Below the pieces are notes generated by a model. That model was given only the letters and a program-made list of their open reading frames with translations. It was not told the DNA's origin and ran no database searches. A stretch of 64,000 bases of DNA from Oikopleura dioica (Eukaryota > Chordata > Appendicularia > Copelata > Oikopleuridae), in the NCBI GenBank assembly GCA_907165135.1, contig OU015568.1, forward strand, positions 8,936,501 through 9,000,500, in the 5' to 3' direction. The translations under genes and the position numbers were made by a program. Below are positions 24,501 to 36,476 of the stretch, piece by piece. Each line of letters opens with the position of its first letter. The stretch's first letter is position 1.

Positions 24501-24834
24501 TCAGCAATTATCAACCGCTAAATTAACGCCTTCCTGAAGTTCTCGCGTTAGCTCCTCGATTTCTGCAACGTCGCTTCGGTCTGATTGTGCGCATTTGATC
24601 TCACGGGGGATGTCTTTGATGATGTCTTTCAGAAGGGTTGAAAAATAGATTGCCCTTTTTATATTTCAAATTTCAGGTTCGACCCTTCGCTGGAATGTGC
24701 CTACTCTCAGTAGACTCCTGTCTTCTGAGCAAGGTGTGAATCGAGTCATGAGAAGACGATCTTGGCGCTAGACTAAAACTCCCTTCTGCCGTCGACTGGT
24801 TGAGATCTTTAATCCTGTCCACGATTCTCCGCCG
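24501..24834 (-). CDS. Two coding exons of an unidentified gene, 5' part unresolved
   Basis: Exon 24834-24686 follows an AATTTTAG acceptor and encodes a basic Ser-rich stretch (IVDRIKDLNQSTAEGSFSLA). Exon 24654-24501 follows AAAAAG and ends with a helical segment (TLLKDIIKDIPREIK, then DVAEIEELTRELQEG) and TGA. No GT donor lets the two join in frame; a GA-AG (34 nt) or GG-AG (31 nt) intron does. An upstream open stretch (25131-24940, starting MKNFQNIGTTTADDRIS) may be the first exon but no phase-compatible join was found. The family is unknown. Confidence 0.45.
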
Positions 24835-26387
24835 CTAAAATTAATTCAATTAGCATTTCAGAACTTGCTCCAATCGTATATCACTTTTTGACATGCCATT
24901 TCGCGCCCGTAAATAAAACTATAATAACTAAACACAGCTTTGATCTTTTAAAGCCATTTCTCTTTTTAAGGTTATCTGGTGCTTAGAAGAATTTAATTTA
25001 CGTAATTTAAGCTTGCAAAAGAGGGCCTTAATTTGGAATGCAGGGCGGAAATTTAATCTTTTCCGCAAATCTATCGGAGAGGAAATTCGATCATCGGCGG
25101 TAGTAGTACCGATATTCTGAAAATTCTTCATGTCCACTTAATTTTTAGCCGTTCCGATTTTCGATAAAGATGAGATTCTTTACGAATGATTCATTATATT
25201 AAATACCGCTTATAAGTTATAACAAGGATTTAGACTAGGGCCTTTGTGAAAACTGATTTTTTGGCTTGAATCGGAAGTCCAAGGTCACACCCGTGTAAGT
25301 TCGAACAAAGCCGCTTTGAAATTTTACCCGGTAAATTGACAAGTGACAAAATGAAGCGGAACATAAATTTTTTTCTAAGAAAGCCCCGGCAAGGGGTTGT
25401 GCTATTGTGTCAAAAATTGGCAATTTTTGATACTTATGATGCTTCTAGCCGTCATAGCATGAGCAAGAGGATAAAATTAAGATTTTACAAAGAAATGTCA
25501 GAATGAGTACGAAAAAAGCGGCTGGTCAGAAATTTAATGATAACAACAGGTTAAGCTCTCTTTCGAGAAAAGAGTTAATGCAAAAGCTTATCAAGAGTTG
25601 ACTCTTGAGCAGCCATTTTAACCCTTTCACGCATTCAGGCGGAAGAATTGCCATTACGCGCGTAAGGGTTAAAACGGCTGTTCCAAAATAATCTAAGCGT
25701 CCGGCGGAGAGTTAACCGATAAGCTCGCGAATTAACGCTTTATCAAATATTTTCTCGAGAGAGCTTAACCTGTTTTATCATCTGAAATTCGCTTTACCCT
25801 GCTAAAAGCGTTTTAAAATTTAGATTTTTAACAGACTTGCCAAATTCGCAATTATGAAAATCGAATTCGGGGCATCATCTTTTGTGCGTCTAATAAATTT
25901 CTTTCTTTTCAAAACTTTCAAAAAGAAGCAGGTTGTTAGTGGTCGGTATTGATCTTTTTTGTGAAAGTTGACTTAGCTGGCATCTGGAGACGCAGCGGAA
26001 TTTTCGAAATTTTATCGATCCCGAATAATTAAATGCAATTTAGGGTTCAGTTTCAACTCTCAAATTCGAAACGCGAAATTCAACCCTTCTAAATATTTTC
26101 GCTGGACATTTTTTGGTGGCTAAGAACTTCCGAAAATAATCAAAACTTGACAATTTGAGGTGATGACAAATTTAAAACCCGCCACTGGCAATTTTGAAAA
26201 GAAAAGCTTTCAGTTTTGAAAACAAGCTCCGAAAATAGGCTTTCTGATTCTGCTATTTTGAGAATCTTGAAAATAAAAATACAGTAATTAAATTATCCAT
26301 TTGTGAGACGGGAATCTCCGCTAAAAGAATAGAAGAAGCGTTAATTTGATTATAATTGATAATCTTCTAATGAATTCTCCTTCTATC

Positions 26388-26790
26388 TCACTGTACCTGA
26401 CACTGAGTCAATTCCCTGTCGATGCCCTTAAACTTCTGTCCAATGGAAGATCCGGTCTGTGGCCTTACCGGATCTACGGAATTGTCGTTCATCTCTTTTT
26501 CCTCATTTTCGGGAGTCAAATTATTTTTCATCGTTCTTTACAAACTGCCATATGCTTTTCCTTCTTCATTTTTCATAACAACATGCTCTAGAAAGTCTTC
26601 TTTTCAAATTCTCTTTTGAAAGTTTTTCAAGTTCGGTTTCGGTTTTGGTGAATTTTTGAAATTTCTTTCTTGACTTTTTGAATGGGCCCGTAGTAGCCAG
26701 CGTTTTTCGACGGCGGCGCTGATTGGACGAACAGCGACACCTACGCCGCGCCAGACTGGCGCCGAGCACCAGCACCAAAAGTCTAACCAT
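26388..26790 (-). CDS. Candidate small secreted peptide
   Basis: Two minus-strand exons, 26790-26741 and 26535-26388, join in phase (GTGTCG donor, GTAAAG acceptor) into 65 residues. The start is a good signal peptide (MVRLLVLVLGASLA) followed by RRR, a possible processing site. The rest is acidic and polar (NNLTPENEEKEMNDNSVDP) and ends TQCQVQ. Reading through the intron gives instead an Arg/Lys-rich secreted chain ending at 26566. A TTATATCTA box precedes the gene by about 25 bp. Either form would be a secreted peptide; evidence is thin. Confidence 0.3.
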
Positions 26791-28425
26791 TTTTAACTGC
26801 TGTAACAAATAGATATAAATAAATTACACACTTAGATCGAGGGAATACAGTCAGATACTGGATTTAACTGATTGTTATTATAAAAACCTGACTGTATATT
26901 TCAGATGAATAACTTTCATTTATTTTCTCTTATTAGTCTGTCTGTGACTGGAGTTAGAATTCCTCCGAATCAGTACTGATTCACGTGATTCAAGTTATTG
27001 ATCCCGACCGGCCATTAGAGTAGTCATTTTTGATAACTACCAATGATAGTCTATCGCTGAAGACTGTGATGGTCAGTCAGTATCAATAATTTAATTCCGG
27101 GTACTTCTTTATCATTCAAAAGCAAATAGAAGCTCCGAACAACTAAAGAATCTTAAAATGGTCAATTCCAATTCTGAAATTCATTTCGAATTCGTAGCTT
27201 TTATATGTAATTGCTCGAGAGACAGTATTTACCCGAGTATCGCGCGGGGCACCTGGGTCAACAGCGCACGATGATTAGCTTTCCTTTTTTGTGAAAATAC
27301 ACTTCATGATTATAAGTGATACGTAATCCGGACACGAAACGGATAACTACCAAGTGTTGGATATAAAATTCTAGTTTTGGCGACGCTAGGGCGCCGTAAA
27401 CAACATTTTTCGCAAGTACCAGAAATCGTAAACTTGGAAAAACAATCCAAAATCTCGAGGACCCTACTTTTCGCGGAAAATATGAAACTATTCCTTTTCT
27501 TTTAATTATCCCGCTTTTTTTACGAACTTGAAATAACGATCAAGCTACGAAGAAAATACAGAATTTTGGAAAAAATTTGATAAATTTTTCATCTTTTTGG
27601 CGCTTCTCCAAAGTCAACGGTACTTTTCAGATGCCACGGATTACCGCGAGATTTGCTGAAAAAGCTGAAAAATGATGCTCATAATTACGATACATGTTTG
27701 CTTGGAAATTAATTTTCTACCCCGGAAAATGTCAAGCAATGTCGCTTATTCTAATCCTTCCAACAACATTCAAAATAATCAAATCAAGAGCAAGTCCTCG
27801 AGACGGATTGTCTGTGAGTTTGAATTTCCTCGAAGAAATTCTTTTTCAAATAGCGCCCTTGTCAAGGCACGATTTACAACAAGTGGCGCAGCATTTCAAT
27901 GGGATAAGCTTCCCCATAAAATTGTAACGGGTGAAATTTGCTCCTGCCAGAAACGGTGCCAAGTTTATTCACAAAATGAAGACAGTTTTGGAGTATTCAG
28001 GGAACTTTGATTCATCAATTCTCTCAATAAAGACGCTCTAGTTGTCATTTTAGATGGAAATTTTGAACGATTTTGGTCAAATTTGTCCGAAAAAGCATTA
28101 AATTTCCTTACTAACCTTCAATTTTTAAGATTATTTTGATACTCTTGAATCACATAAGGCTTGAAAAGCTCGCATTGACAGCACAAGTTGTCATTTTCGA
28201 CAAAAAATATACAGTTTCCTCGAAAGATCTGATCAAGAATGAGTTTCTAGTGGAAAATGTCCTTATTTTTGAATAAAAAAAATTCGAAAATGTCGATAAT
28301 CTCTAGATCATCAGTTGTTGTCAGCCCTTTTCTTGTCCAACGCTTCAGTTACTTTGACGCCGTTTGACAAGTTTTGTTTGAATTCTACGCTGAAAGAAAC
28401 GTTCGCCCGCACTTCTTCAACGATA

Positions 28426-30112
28426 ATGAGATCAAACGGCGGAGGATCCGGCGATGCCACCAATATGTTATGTCGCCAACTGGTAAATCATTTCTCTATT
28501 AATCTTAAAAAGCGGTAATTTTTGTAGTTTGTTGGGCAAATCCCGGGCGATTGGACCCAAGATACTCTCTGCAAGCATTTCTGCGAATACCTTCACATTC
28601 CGCTCGAAGAAGCTGAGGACGAAATTCATTTTGACAGGGAGATCCCAGAAGAGGATTACGGTACCAAAAAGAGTAAGTTTTATCAGAAGAAAAATCTTCT
28701 AAAATACCTCTAAGAAATTGCCTTCATTCGATTTGCGAAACCGATGATCCACAAAAAAGCACTTGATAAAACGACGTTCAAAGGAAGTCCAGTTTTACTC
28801 AATATCAAGGTAAGTTTTAAGGGTGTCAACAATGATAGAAAATGCAAGTTCAAGTAGATAAATATTGTTTCTAGCCGTCACATTGGGAGCTAGAGGAGGT
28901 AAATTGTCAATTTATCGACTTTTTCTTATCAGTTTTACTCACTCATTTATTCGAAATAAAAGAGCTCTAGAAACCGTTATAATCTATTTTCAAGGAATCA
29001 AACCAAGAAGATAAGAAGAGAAAACTCTTCATCGGAAGGCTGAGCGATCACGTGACAGAAGACGACGTTGAAAAACTTATTTCAAAAATCTGCCCCGATG
29101 CAGCGAAGTTGATCGAGAACGAGTTCCCCCAAGTTCCGGATAAGAACGATGGCAAGCCCAAAATCGCTTTTATCCAGTTTGAAAATCACAACGCTGCCTA
29201 TTCCTGCAAAGGTACTCTTTTTTTCGTTGATTGATGACAACGATGAGTATTTTTAGATGCACTGAAGCGTGTTTTTGAAAACCCTCAACCCGAGGTGATT
29301 TCGTTGTTGGAGCACATGTGCTGTCGAAATGCCAAGCTCAAGGATCTCATCGACTCTGTCGACTACCACAAACGAGGCAGGAACGAAATCTTCAGCCTTT
29401 CCTCCTCCAATTCAGTTCGATCGCTGAACTCTTACAATGTAAGTCAACAAATACATGCTTTGAGACTTTGGTTAAATGTAACTTAGGGCGGCAACATGGA
29501 GTTCTGGTACCGCGAAAATGAAGCCGGCGCGACGATCCACTACAGAAAAGATCACGGAATTAGAAGCGTCTTCATTCCTTGTAAGTTTCTTCCCCTTTTC
29601 ACGCCCTCAATCACATTTAAGCCGATCATTTGAAGAAAAAGCCGCACCCACGAATTCCTGCGCGTGGCACAATGGTCGAATACCGCGAAGTCGTCCCTGG
29701 CTTCTCTGACATGAGCCTTCATTCGTCATTGAGCCAGTGCGCCGCGCTTCCTGCTCCAAGACCGAGTCGCTCATTTTCTCGACTTAGTCATCACACCACC
29801 ACTTCGATGTACTCATCTCTAGGAAAGGCTTATTTTTTTGACTGAAAGTATTTTGACTATTGAAAAGTTCTCCTTTTGAACTCCAAAATTCCAGAAATGA
29901 GCCTTGAAGGAGGACACGAGTCTCCAACTGGCCCTCGGCTAAGAAGTTCGCTGAGCGCTCAGCATCAGTCAATGCTGTCGATGAATCAGCAGAACCCCTA
30001 CAGCGCGTTCCACAACCCGCACTCTCCCCTCAACTGGAACGGAAGCCGCCTGACTGGAACAGTGTCGGAGTCCTTCATCAATCGACAGCACAACCAGCAG
30101 AATCAGATGTAA
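28426..30112 (+). CDS. Divergent two-RRM protein, CELF-like
   Basis: Nine exons (28426-28482, 28528-28672, 28715-28809, 28875-28898, 28995-29211, 29257-29438, 29487-29580, 29622-29822, 29895-30112) join in phase to 410 residues. RRM1 begins LFVGQIPGDWTQDTL and ends KIAFIRF...PVLLNIK; RRM2 begins KLFIGRLSDHVTEDDVEKL and has KIAFIQFENHNAAYSCKDAL. The LFVGQIP start and spacing resemble CELF/Bruno splicing and translation regulators, but the third RRM is absent and RNP motifs are degraded. The tail is Ser/Asn/Gln-rich. Exon 4 is 24 nt. The last intron (29823-29894) only works as GA-AG. Confidence 0.72.
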
Positions 30113-30281
30113 AACATCTTTTATATATATGTAATTTATTGTACACACGATTGCTGTATATTTTTGTATTCCAAGATATAATATATATTTATTGTTAAAA
30201 TTGAAGTCGTCTTCTTTGATTTCGCCGGTAGTTTTTGTTGATTTGGGTAATTACAATGAACAGAGAAAGTGGTTTTGACTG

Positions 30282-30816
30282 TCAGATGTTTCTGTTGTTG
30301 TCACTGAGGTCTAAGAGAGTCAAGTGGCGAACAATCTTAAGGCCAACTGCCAGCAAATCTTCAACTGCTGCGCACATAACGGTCTTCGTAAATGACTCTC
30401 GTTCTTTTGAAATCTGCTCACTTTCCCAGTCCCCGCAAGTTTTTCGAATATGACCTGAAGTTCATTATCAGTGATAATTTATCACTGTCGTTTTAGCAGT
30501 TTTACCTTCAAATATTTTTCTGACAACTTCTTCAATTTCATACGGTTTCCTTCCAAGAAATTCTCCACAAGCTCTAGGCAAAAGTCTCGGATCTAACTTG
30601 GACAAAAGCGAGCATATTCAGTGGCACACCATTCTTCGTTGCACAGTTGTATACTTTCGGATAGATAGGACTTACTTCCAGTGACATTCGCATCGAATCC
30701 GCCATACACCATTTCCAGGCTCGTCCATCAACTATGAACTTATTTGGCGCCCTTACTACACAGCCGCCTGAAATGACGACGACTTCGTTGGGACCAGCGG
30801 TGACAATATTTCCCAT
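30282..30816 (-). pseudogene. FLOT2-like: Truncated, frameshifted flotillin (SPFH part only)
   Basis: The minus strand starts like flotillin-2 (MGNIVTAGPNEVVVISGGC, with WKWCMADSMRMSLE) and runs to AFVQV near 30590, where the frame shifts by one base. The next frame continues the family (RACGEFLGRKPYEIEEVV) to a donor at 30506/30505. A canonical intron leads to exon 30454-30282 (EGHIRKT...SEQISKERESFTKTV), which stops after the SPFH domain. The whole flotillin coiled-coil half (some 250 residues) is missing. Flotillins scaffold membrane microdomains by oligomerising through that half. A conserved intron argues for decay of a real gene rather than a processed copy; a base-call error at the shift cannot be excluded. 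Confidence 0.7.
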
Positions 30817-31004
30817 TTCAACAAACTAGGAGCCACTTAATTGAAAAATTACGGGTAATGTCAAATTCTAGAAAGCATTTTTGCCATAATTTCTGATGCG
30901 TACTTTGCATAATTTACGCAGAACTGTTTTTGGTTTTCTATTGTATTTTTTCAGTGATAAATGTACAAGGATTTGAGTGAAGTGTGAGAGCAGGCGAGTT
31001 ACAG

Positions 31005-32024
31005 TTAGATCTTTCGAAGGCTTTCGACGATTCCTTCGCGTTTCTTCGCAAATGCTGCTTTCTTGTCCGGCTTTCCTCGCTTGGTGATTTCTTTTACTCC
31101 CTTCTTTCGCAAGTTCCTCTTGTCGACTTGTGCGGAGTAGGCCATTCGACGGTCCCGGGCGCTCATCTTTTCGTACTTGCAGTTGTTGACATTGTAGTTG
31201 CCAACAACATGCTTGTACGTCGTCTTCCTCGGTTGCCGACGAACTGGAGTTTTTGGCGGTTCGTTCTCTTTCTTTTCCGCCTCCTTTTTACTAAAGAAAA
31301 ATTGTTAAACTCCGTTTTCAAGTGTGCTAAAACTTACCCAAAGACGAATAACTTTTTGTCATCGGTTGTGCCAAAGTTCACCCGTCGCATCGGAGACTCA
31401 GTTCTTGTCGGATTAAATCGAAACGGCGATTTGGGCGGGAGTCCTCCTTGATTTCGAATTGGGGATCGTTTCCGCTCTGCTCTGGTCGATTTTCGCTGAG
31501 GCGTTTTCGTCGGCGCGAAGTTCAACGATTTGACGACCTTTGACTTTTCCTAAAGATTTCGGTTGTGATGATATCAAAAAACGGTCGAATATTTACCCTT
31601 GGCGTTGGCAGCGATTCAGCGGGCTTGGCCTTTGGTGGGACGGATTTAGGTCCAGCCGAGCTGAGCAAGAACTTTTCCCTCTTCTTTCTCTCTGTTAGGT
31701 ATTTTTTCAAATTCCCTTTTACTGGCTTGATCTTGGGAGTTTCTGGCAGAGCGTCGAGATATTCGGATGTCTCCTTGAACTCATCGTACGCATTTGGGTT
31801 TTCTGCCAAATTCTTCGCACGGATCGCCTCTAGAAAAGAGAATATAATATCGATTCACTCAATTTATAACCAAAATATCTAATAAGCGTAAAATTAAATT
31901 TATAGGAAAAGTTAAATTGCTTACCTAAATCACGACGAATCTCCTCTCGAATTTCTTCGTCGGACTTTGCGGACTCAGGCTGTATCTCTGACTTTTGGAT
32001 AAGTCTCAGCGAACGGCGAGACAT
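31005..32024 (-). CDS. Basic KEN-box protein, unidentified
   Basis: Four minus-strand exons (32024-31925, 31829-31597, 31549-31338, 31290-31005) join in phase to 276 residues. Very basic, without a visible fold; motifs include KKENEPPKTPVRR (a KEN box next to TP), SPIRNQG, PKSPFRFNP and TESPMRR. KEN boxes direct APC/C-dependent destruction, and KENEPP plus SP/TP-Arg sites are typical of mitotic regulators such as sororin, but the sororin C-terminal domain is not present. Likely a nuclear, cell-cycle-regulated protein (inference). An inverted CCAAT box lies about 80 bp upstream (32103-32107). Confidence 0.65.
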
Positions 32025-32350
32025 TTTTCTGCAAGACAAATAAAATAAGTGTTCTGCTAGAGTTTGATGCTCCGCGCGCGCTTTCAAAAAAGGCGCGCGC
32101 ACTGATTGGCTGGCCCGATTTCAGAAGGAGAACGAGCCACTTACTTCATCGAATCAGAGGAGTTGTAGCTGTCATTATAATGAGTCATTAAAAATAATTC
32201 GAAGAAACCTATTTTTTTTCAGAAGTCAAGGAAGACTATTTTCTAAAATATTGATTTTTATAAGATACATTTAATTATGATTTTTTAATTGATTTAGCTT
32301 TTAGGTTTTTTATTTATCAAGATAGTAAACAATGATTGAAAACAGTTTAT

Positions 32351-33285
32351 TCAGGGCTTTTGGTGAAAAGACTTCGTCGTTCCAAGTACACGCAGACTCA
32401 TTTTTTCTAAAATAAGTACAGTAAGAAAAATGACTGAAAGTGCGAGAAAAAGTACCTTCGACCCTTCTGATCGGGCTCTGTTTTGCGAAAGCAAATGAAT
32501 TCTCCGATAACGAGCGCCGGATCGGTAAAGTTGTGCGTGGCCGATGCGAGCCTTGGTAAACCGAGCCAGTTCTGAAAGACAAATCAGATAAGTACAGTTT
32601 TGCGTGCTACCGGAATAGTTGAGTTCTAGGGCGCATGTTTGGCGATTCGACGGTGAAGATTCTTAGCCGATTTTTGGGCGTTTTTGGACTTCCTGTTTCT
32701 GTTCTGTTATTGGCAAGTTGAGGCACTTGAACTGGAGGCGTTTTTTGACGGAGCTTCTCTCGCAGCGTTTCCACGTCTGAAGATGATTCTAGAGGAGCTG
32801 AAGGAGATACAGTAGCTTACCTGAAGAATGGTAAGCAGCGAGAGTCCGCTGAGTGGCCGCTGACTTCCGAATCGGCTCACTTGAGAAGTTTTCAAGAGGC
32901 ACAGTTTTGCGCTTTGCTTCCACAAACATGGGTGACGCTTCAAAAATGATCTTGATGCTACTAGTCATTTTAAGTCAAATTTCATACGTAAAATGGCGAT
33001 TTCTTGTAAAACACTGGATGAAGCAGTTCTCCTTGGCCGCAGCTCGAATGAGTCTAGTTGACTATCTGACGTTGGGTCTCTTAAATCACGTGTCAAAAGT
33101 GGAATGGTCGATATTTCTTGCCTTTTGAGTAATCTGATATTGCTTCCCTTGACTGGCATCCTCTTCTCTTTCGGAAGAAATGCATGTCTCTGGGTATAAT
33201 TCTTCAAATTGTTGGACTCTTCCCTCGTCGATGCAGTTCTTCGGTCAACCCTTGTTGGTCCTAATTCTATCATTTCTCTTCGCAT
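32351..33285 (-). CDS. Basic Ser/Pro-Arg protein, unidentified
   Basis: Preferred model: minus-strand exons 33285-33032, 32960-32821, 32776-32611, 32571-32456, 32406-32351, in phase, 243 residues. The first intron (33031-32961) would be GA-AG, cut at CCAAG|GAGAAC. Without it there are two frames that overlap by ATGA: 106 residues ending at 32965, and 161 residues starting at Met 32968. The chain is basic with SP/TP-Arg sites (TGSPKTPKNRLR, KQSPIRRVEE) like its neighbour at 31005-32024; the two may be functionally related, or tandem cell-cycle genes. The three downstream introns are canonical. Confidence 0.55.
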
Positions 33286-33992
33286 TTCTGTTGCTTAGTT
33301 TCAGGTCGAAAATATACTTTAAAAATGTCTATCTAAAAGTTAAACATTCTGTCTTTATTGAACGTAGCTTAATTTTTGACCAAGTATCGATAATTCTCTT
33401 TACATGGGATCTTCAACTGTTTTCTTTTCTCCTAATTTTTTCCTCTCTCTCGTTTTTTTACTGCGATTGTTCAGAGTGTCGCGGAACGCTATTATTTGGA
33501 TAAAAAGAGCCGATACGATTTCACACAACAAGACATCCGGAGCACCCTATTCATACAAGCACGCTTTTCATAAAATATTATTCCAGCTCAGAATTATTGT
33601 TGACTAAACACTCTTGTCGGATTATGACGAGTTCAATTTAAAATCATGTTCAGAGGAACAATTGTCAATTTTCAATTAAATGATCCCAATTGCCTCAAGA
33701 GCCACGAGAAATTCTGTGTAGTTAATTGTCTCTTTCATTTTTTGTATAAAAATAAAAATTCAATCTTGTTAAAAACAAAATGAGACGGGCCTTCATCGCA
33801 TCAAGCATCTTACTGAAGCACTTTTCGATACAAAAGAGACTGGACTAGCTTCACATTCAAGATCAAAAATAAACACAGCAGGTTCTCCTTGACTGAAATA
33901 ATTGGATTTTATAAAGAACGGTAGAACTTGTATTTGGTTTTTATTTTGACTTTCTTTGTACAGATATTTGCAGGGAAGAGATTACTCTTTGA

Positions 33993-36000
33993 TTATCGTA
34001 TCGATTCAAGCGCAGGATTCCAAGGCCGAACATCGAAAAGTGGGTTAGAATCGTTAGTCCACAAGTGTGAGCGCATTCTCGGTGGAAGAGCTTGATTTTC
34101 TCCCATTATTCCAAACCTATTTGAGTAAGTACTGTTAGAGGAAAAAGACGAGTCCGTGCTTGGAATCAAGGAAGAGTCAGTAGAATTAGTAACGACAACA
34201 CTGCAACTTCTCGAGTTACGCGCCATTGATGGAAGAACTGATTCAAGAGTTGAACTTTTCGTTTCTCATTTTCATAAAAAGTAGATGAACATATTGTGCA
34301 ACCCTTAGCATACGCTGTAGATCTTTTTCGGTTATCGGATTTTGACTTTTCTGAAATCTGCTGCACAACGTCTGCGAAATTCATGCCCTTCTCTGCACCT
34401 TCCTTTCGCTTGAATCCATACAGCATGTCGTTTTCGTAGCTTTCTTGACTCGACTGTGGCTGGGTTGCGGAGTTATTTGCGGCTGAAAAGTGGAAAAGAG
34501 CGATGAATTCCCGCTCATTATCAAATCGAGCTCCTAATCCACGCTCAGGTGGTATCCTGTCGACAACCCTTCCTGGGATGATATGATTTCTTCAACGGCC
34601 ATTTCTAGTGGATCCAGCCCTTCTGCTCGTCGAGAACCAGGCACTGGGGGATATCCAGGGTGTCCGTAAAGCGAGCTTTGAATTGAAGATTTTCATTCTT
34701 CATTAAAATTGTTCTTACTGTTTCAAAAACGTAACATGTGACTTTTTTCGTTCACTCGCCATCCCATCTGCGATTAATTCCAATTTATCATCGCCAGTTT
34801 TCGTTTTTCTTGCGAATTGAACCATCGGAATGCCATCTGGACTTACTGGAATCACGAATCCCTTTTTGAGTGATTTTGATAAGTTATGTTTGAGAAATGA
34901 TTTTCTTACGTTAATTTCTATGTTTCTTGTGCTTTTGAGAATGCCCTTCTGCGCCAAATGGTTGTTACAGGTCGGCTTGCGCTTGAAACTCTTCATATTT
35001 CCACAGTGACAAGGCTTCACTCCGCTCATCACCTTGACTTGGGTGTATTTATGAGAGGCATGTGGACTCTCGACGAAACACGCATGGCACAGCAGGCCAC
35101 CGTACTTTTTCTGGCATTGATTGCACCTAAAAGTTTTCCATTCTCTTCCTTGATTTCAAGCTCACCTGTAGCCGATCTCACCTTCTTTCATCGTATTCTT
35201 GCAAATCAACTGAGGCCTTGTGGCTTTTTTCTTGACGCTTCGAAATAAACTCAATAATTTTGAAGACCATATAAATGATAGTATTTGACTTTCACAAATT
35301 ATCTGTCAAAAAACGGTCAGTAGAATTCTCAAAATTTCCTTTGGAACATAATGAGAACGCAAAAAACAAAGACAGCTAGGAGCCAGGCTTTCAATCGTTT
35401 TCTTTTCTTGTTCTTACTTTTACTCTCAAAATACTAAAACCAAACAATTTCCTGGGAAGCCAAAGAACTCTCTCGTGAGTGGATTGAGGTCTGCTTCTGA
35501 ATTTGCATACTGGTCCATTCTAGTGTCTCCTGGCTTCGCGATTAATGCAGCTGTGGAGGATTCGCTTGAAAATAAATCAGGAGAATCAGTTAACGACGTC
35601 TCTGACCCGAAGAACTCACGAGCCAGACGTGCTTATTGCCTTTTCAAGGTCTATTAATCCCAAAACTTGTGATTTAAGACACGCACCTGTTTTCAAGAAT
35701 TCCTACCTTTTTGAAAGATCGTCGTTGAGCAAAAGTCAGTATATCTCTGTCTGTGACGAGTATAAAATCTTAATTGCCCAGCTATGCGTTGAGACTTCCT
35801 AAATTGGTTTCCAGAAGTGTTAATTCTTTCCTATGGTACTGGAATCTGAAAGGCTTGACCCTTTGCGGTGCCTGCGCAACGTGGGAGGACGATTATACTG
35901 TATCGTGCAGTACTTCGTATGAAATCTTATTCACTTCAATTTCATCGTCGGAACATGAGGCAAGGTGCGCTAAGACATAAGCAGGTGGAAACTGATACAT
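33993..36000 (-). CDS. UBR-box zinc-finger protein
   Basis: Eleven minus-strand exons (36000-35899, 35871-35796, 35750-35707, 35639-35620, 35564-35446, 35223-35166, 35126-34910, 34861-34719, 34675-34557, 34482-34314, 34254-33993) join in phase to 442 residues. Exons 6-7 encode a UBR box: ICKNTMKEGEIGYRCNQCQ, LLCHACFVESPHASHKY, KPCHCG, then RKPTCNNH, with the Cys/His spacing of UBR1/2. UBR boxes bind destabilising N-terminal residues in the N-degron pathway. No RING or HECT is seen, so this is not a complete ligase. Flanks are Ser-rich and disordered. Intron 9 (34556-34483) needs GA-AG; exon 4 is 20 nt. Confidence 0.65.
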
Positions 36001-36476
36001 AAATCAGGGGACATGAAGGTCTCTCATGAGTTATAAAATGATTCCGATATAAAGACTAAAAGTCAATGTTTTGCTTATAACAAGGAGAACAATGGCTATT
36101 CTTTTTTATTAATCAAAGATAGAACATGCCTACTTCAAACACAAATTAAGGAAACTTTATCATTGCCATTTTGTTGCATTGCGGTCTCGCCCTCAAAAGG
36201 TGGGAGTCCAGAAATAAATCGCACGAAGACAGCTTTCACCATCTAAAGTCGTGTTCCCGCGAGTCACTAGAAAAGTGCGTCAACTGAACCTCGAGCTAAT
36301 ACTGAAAAATTCCTTGGAAAACCCGTTCAAAGTTATTTGCATAAAACAAGCCATAATTATTAAATGTGTGATTTTCCTGCAGAGTAAACGAAAAATGAGC
36401 ATTTGTTTGAGAAAAGAATCGACCGCCCCTCCGAACTAAAAACATTCCTCAGCAAAAAAAAAGTTCGATTTTTCAA

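Noticed and set aside
27672-28010. Plus-strand 112-codon frame
   Set aside because: No start context, splice support or coding composition; isolated in AT-rich sequence.
30984-31451. Plus-strand 155-codon frame
   Set aside because: Exact antisense shadow of the KEN-box gene exons.
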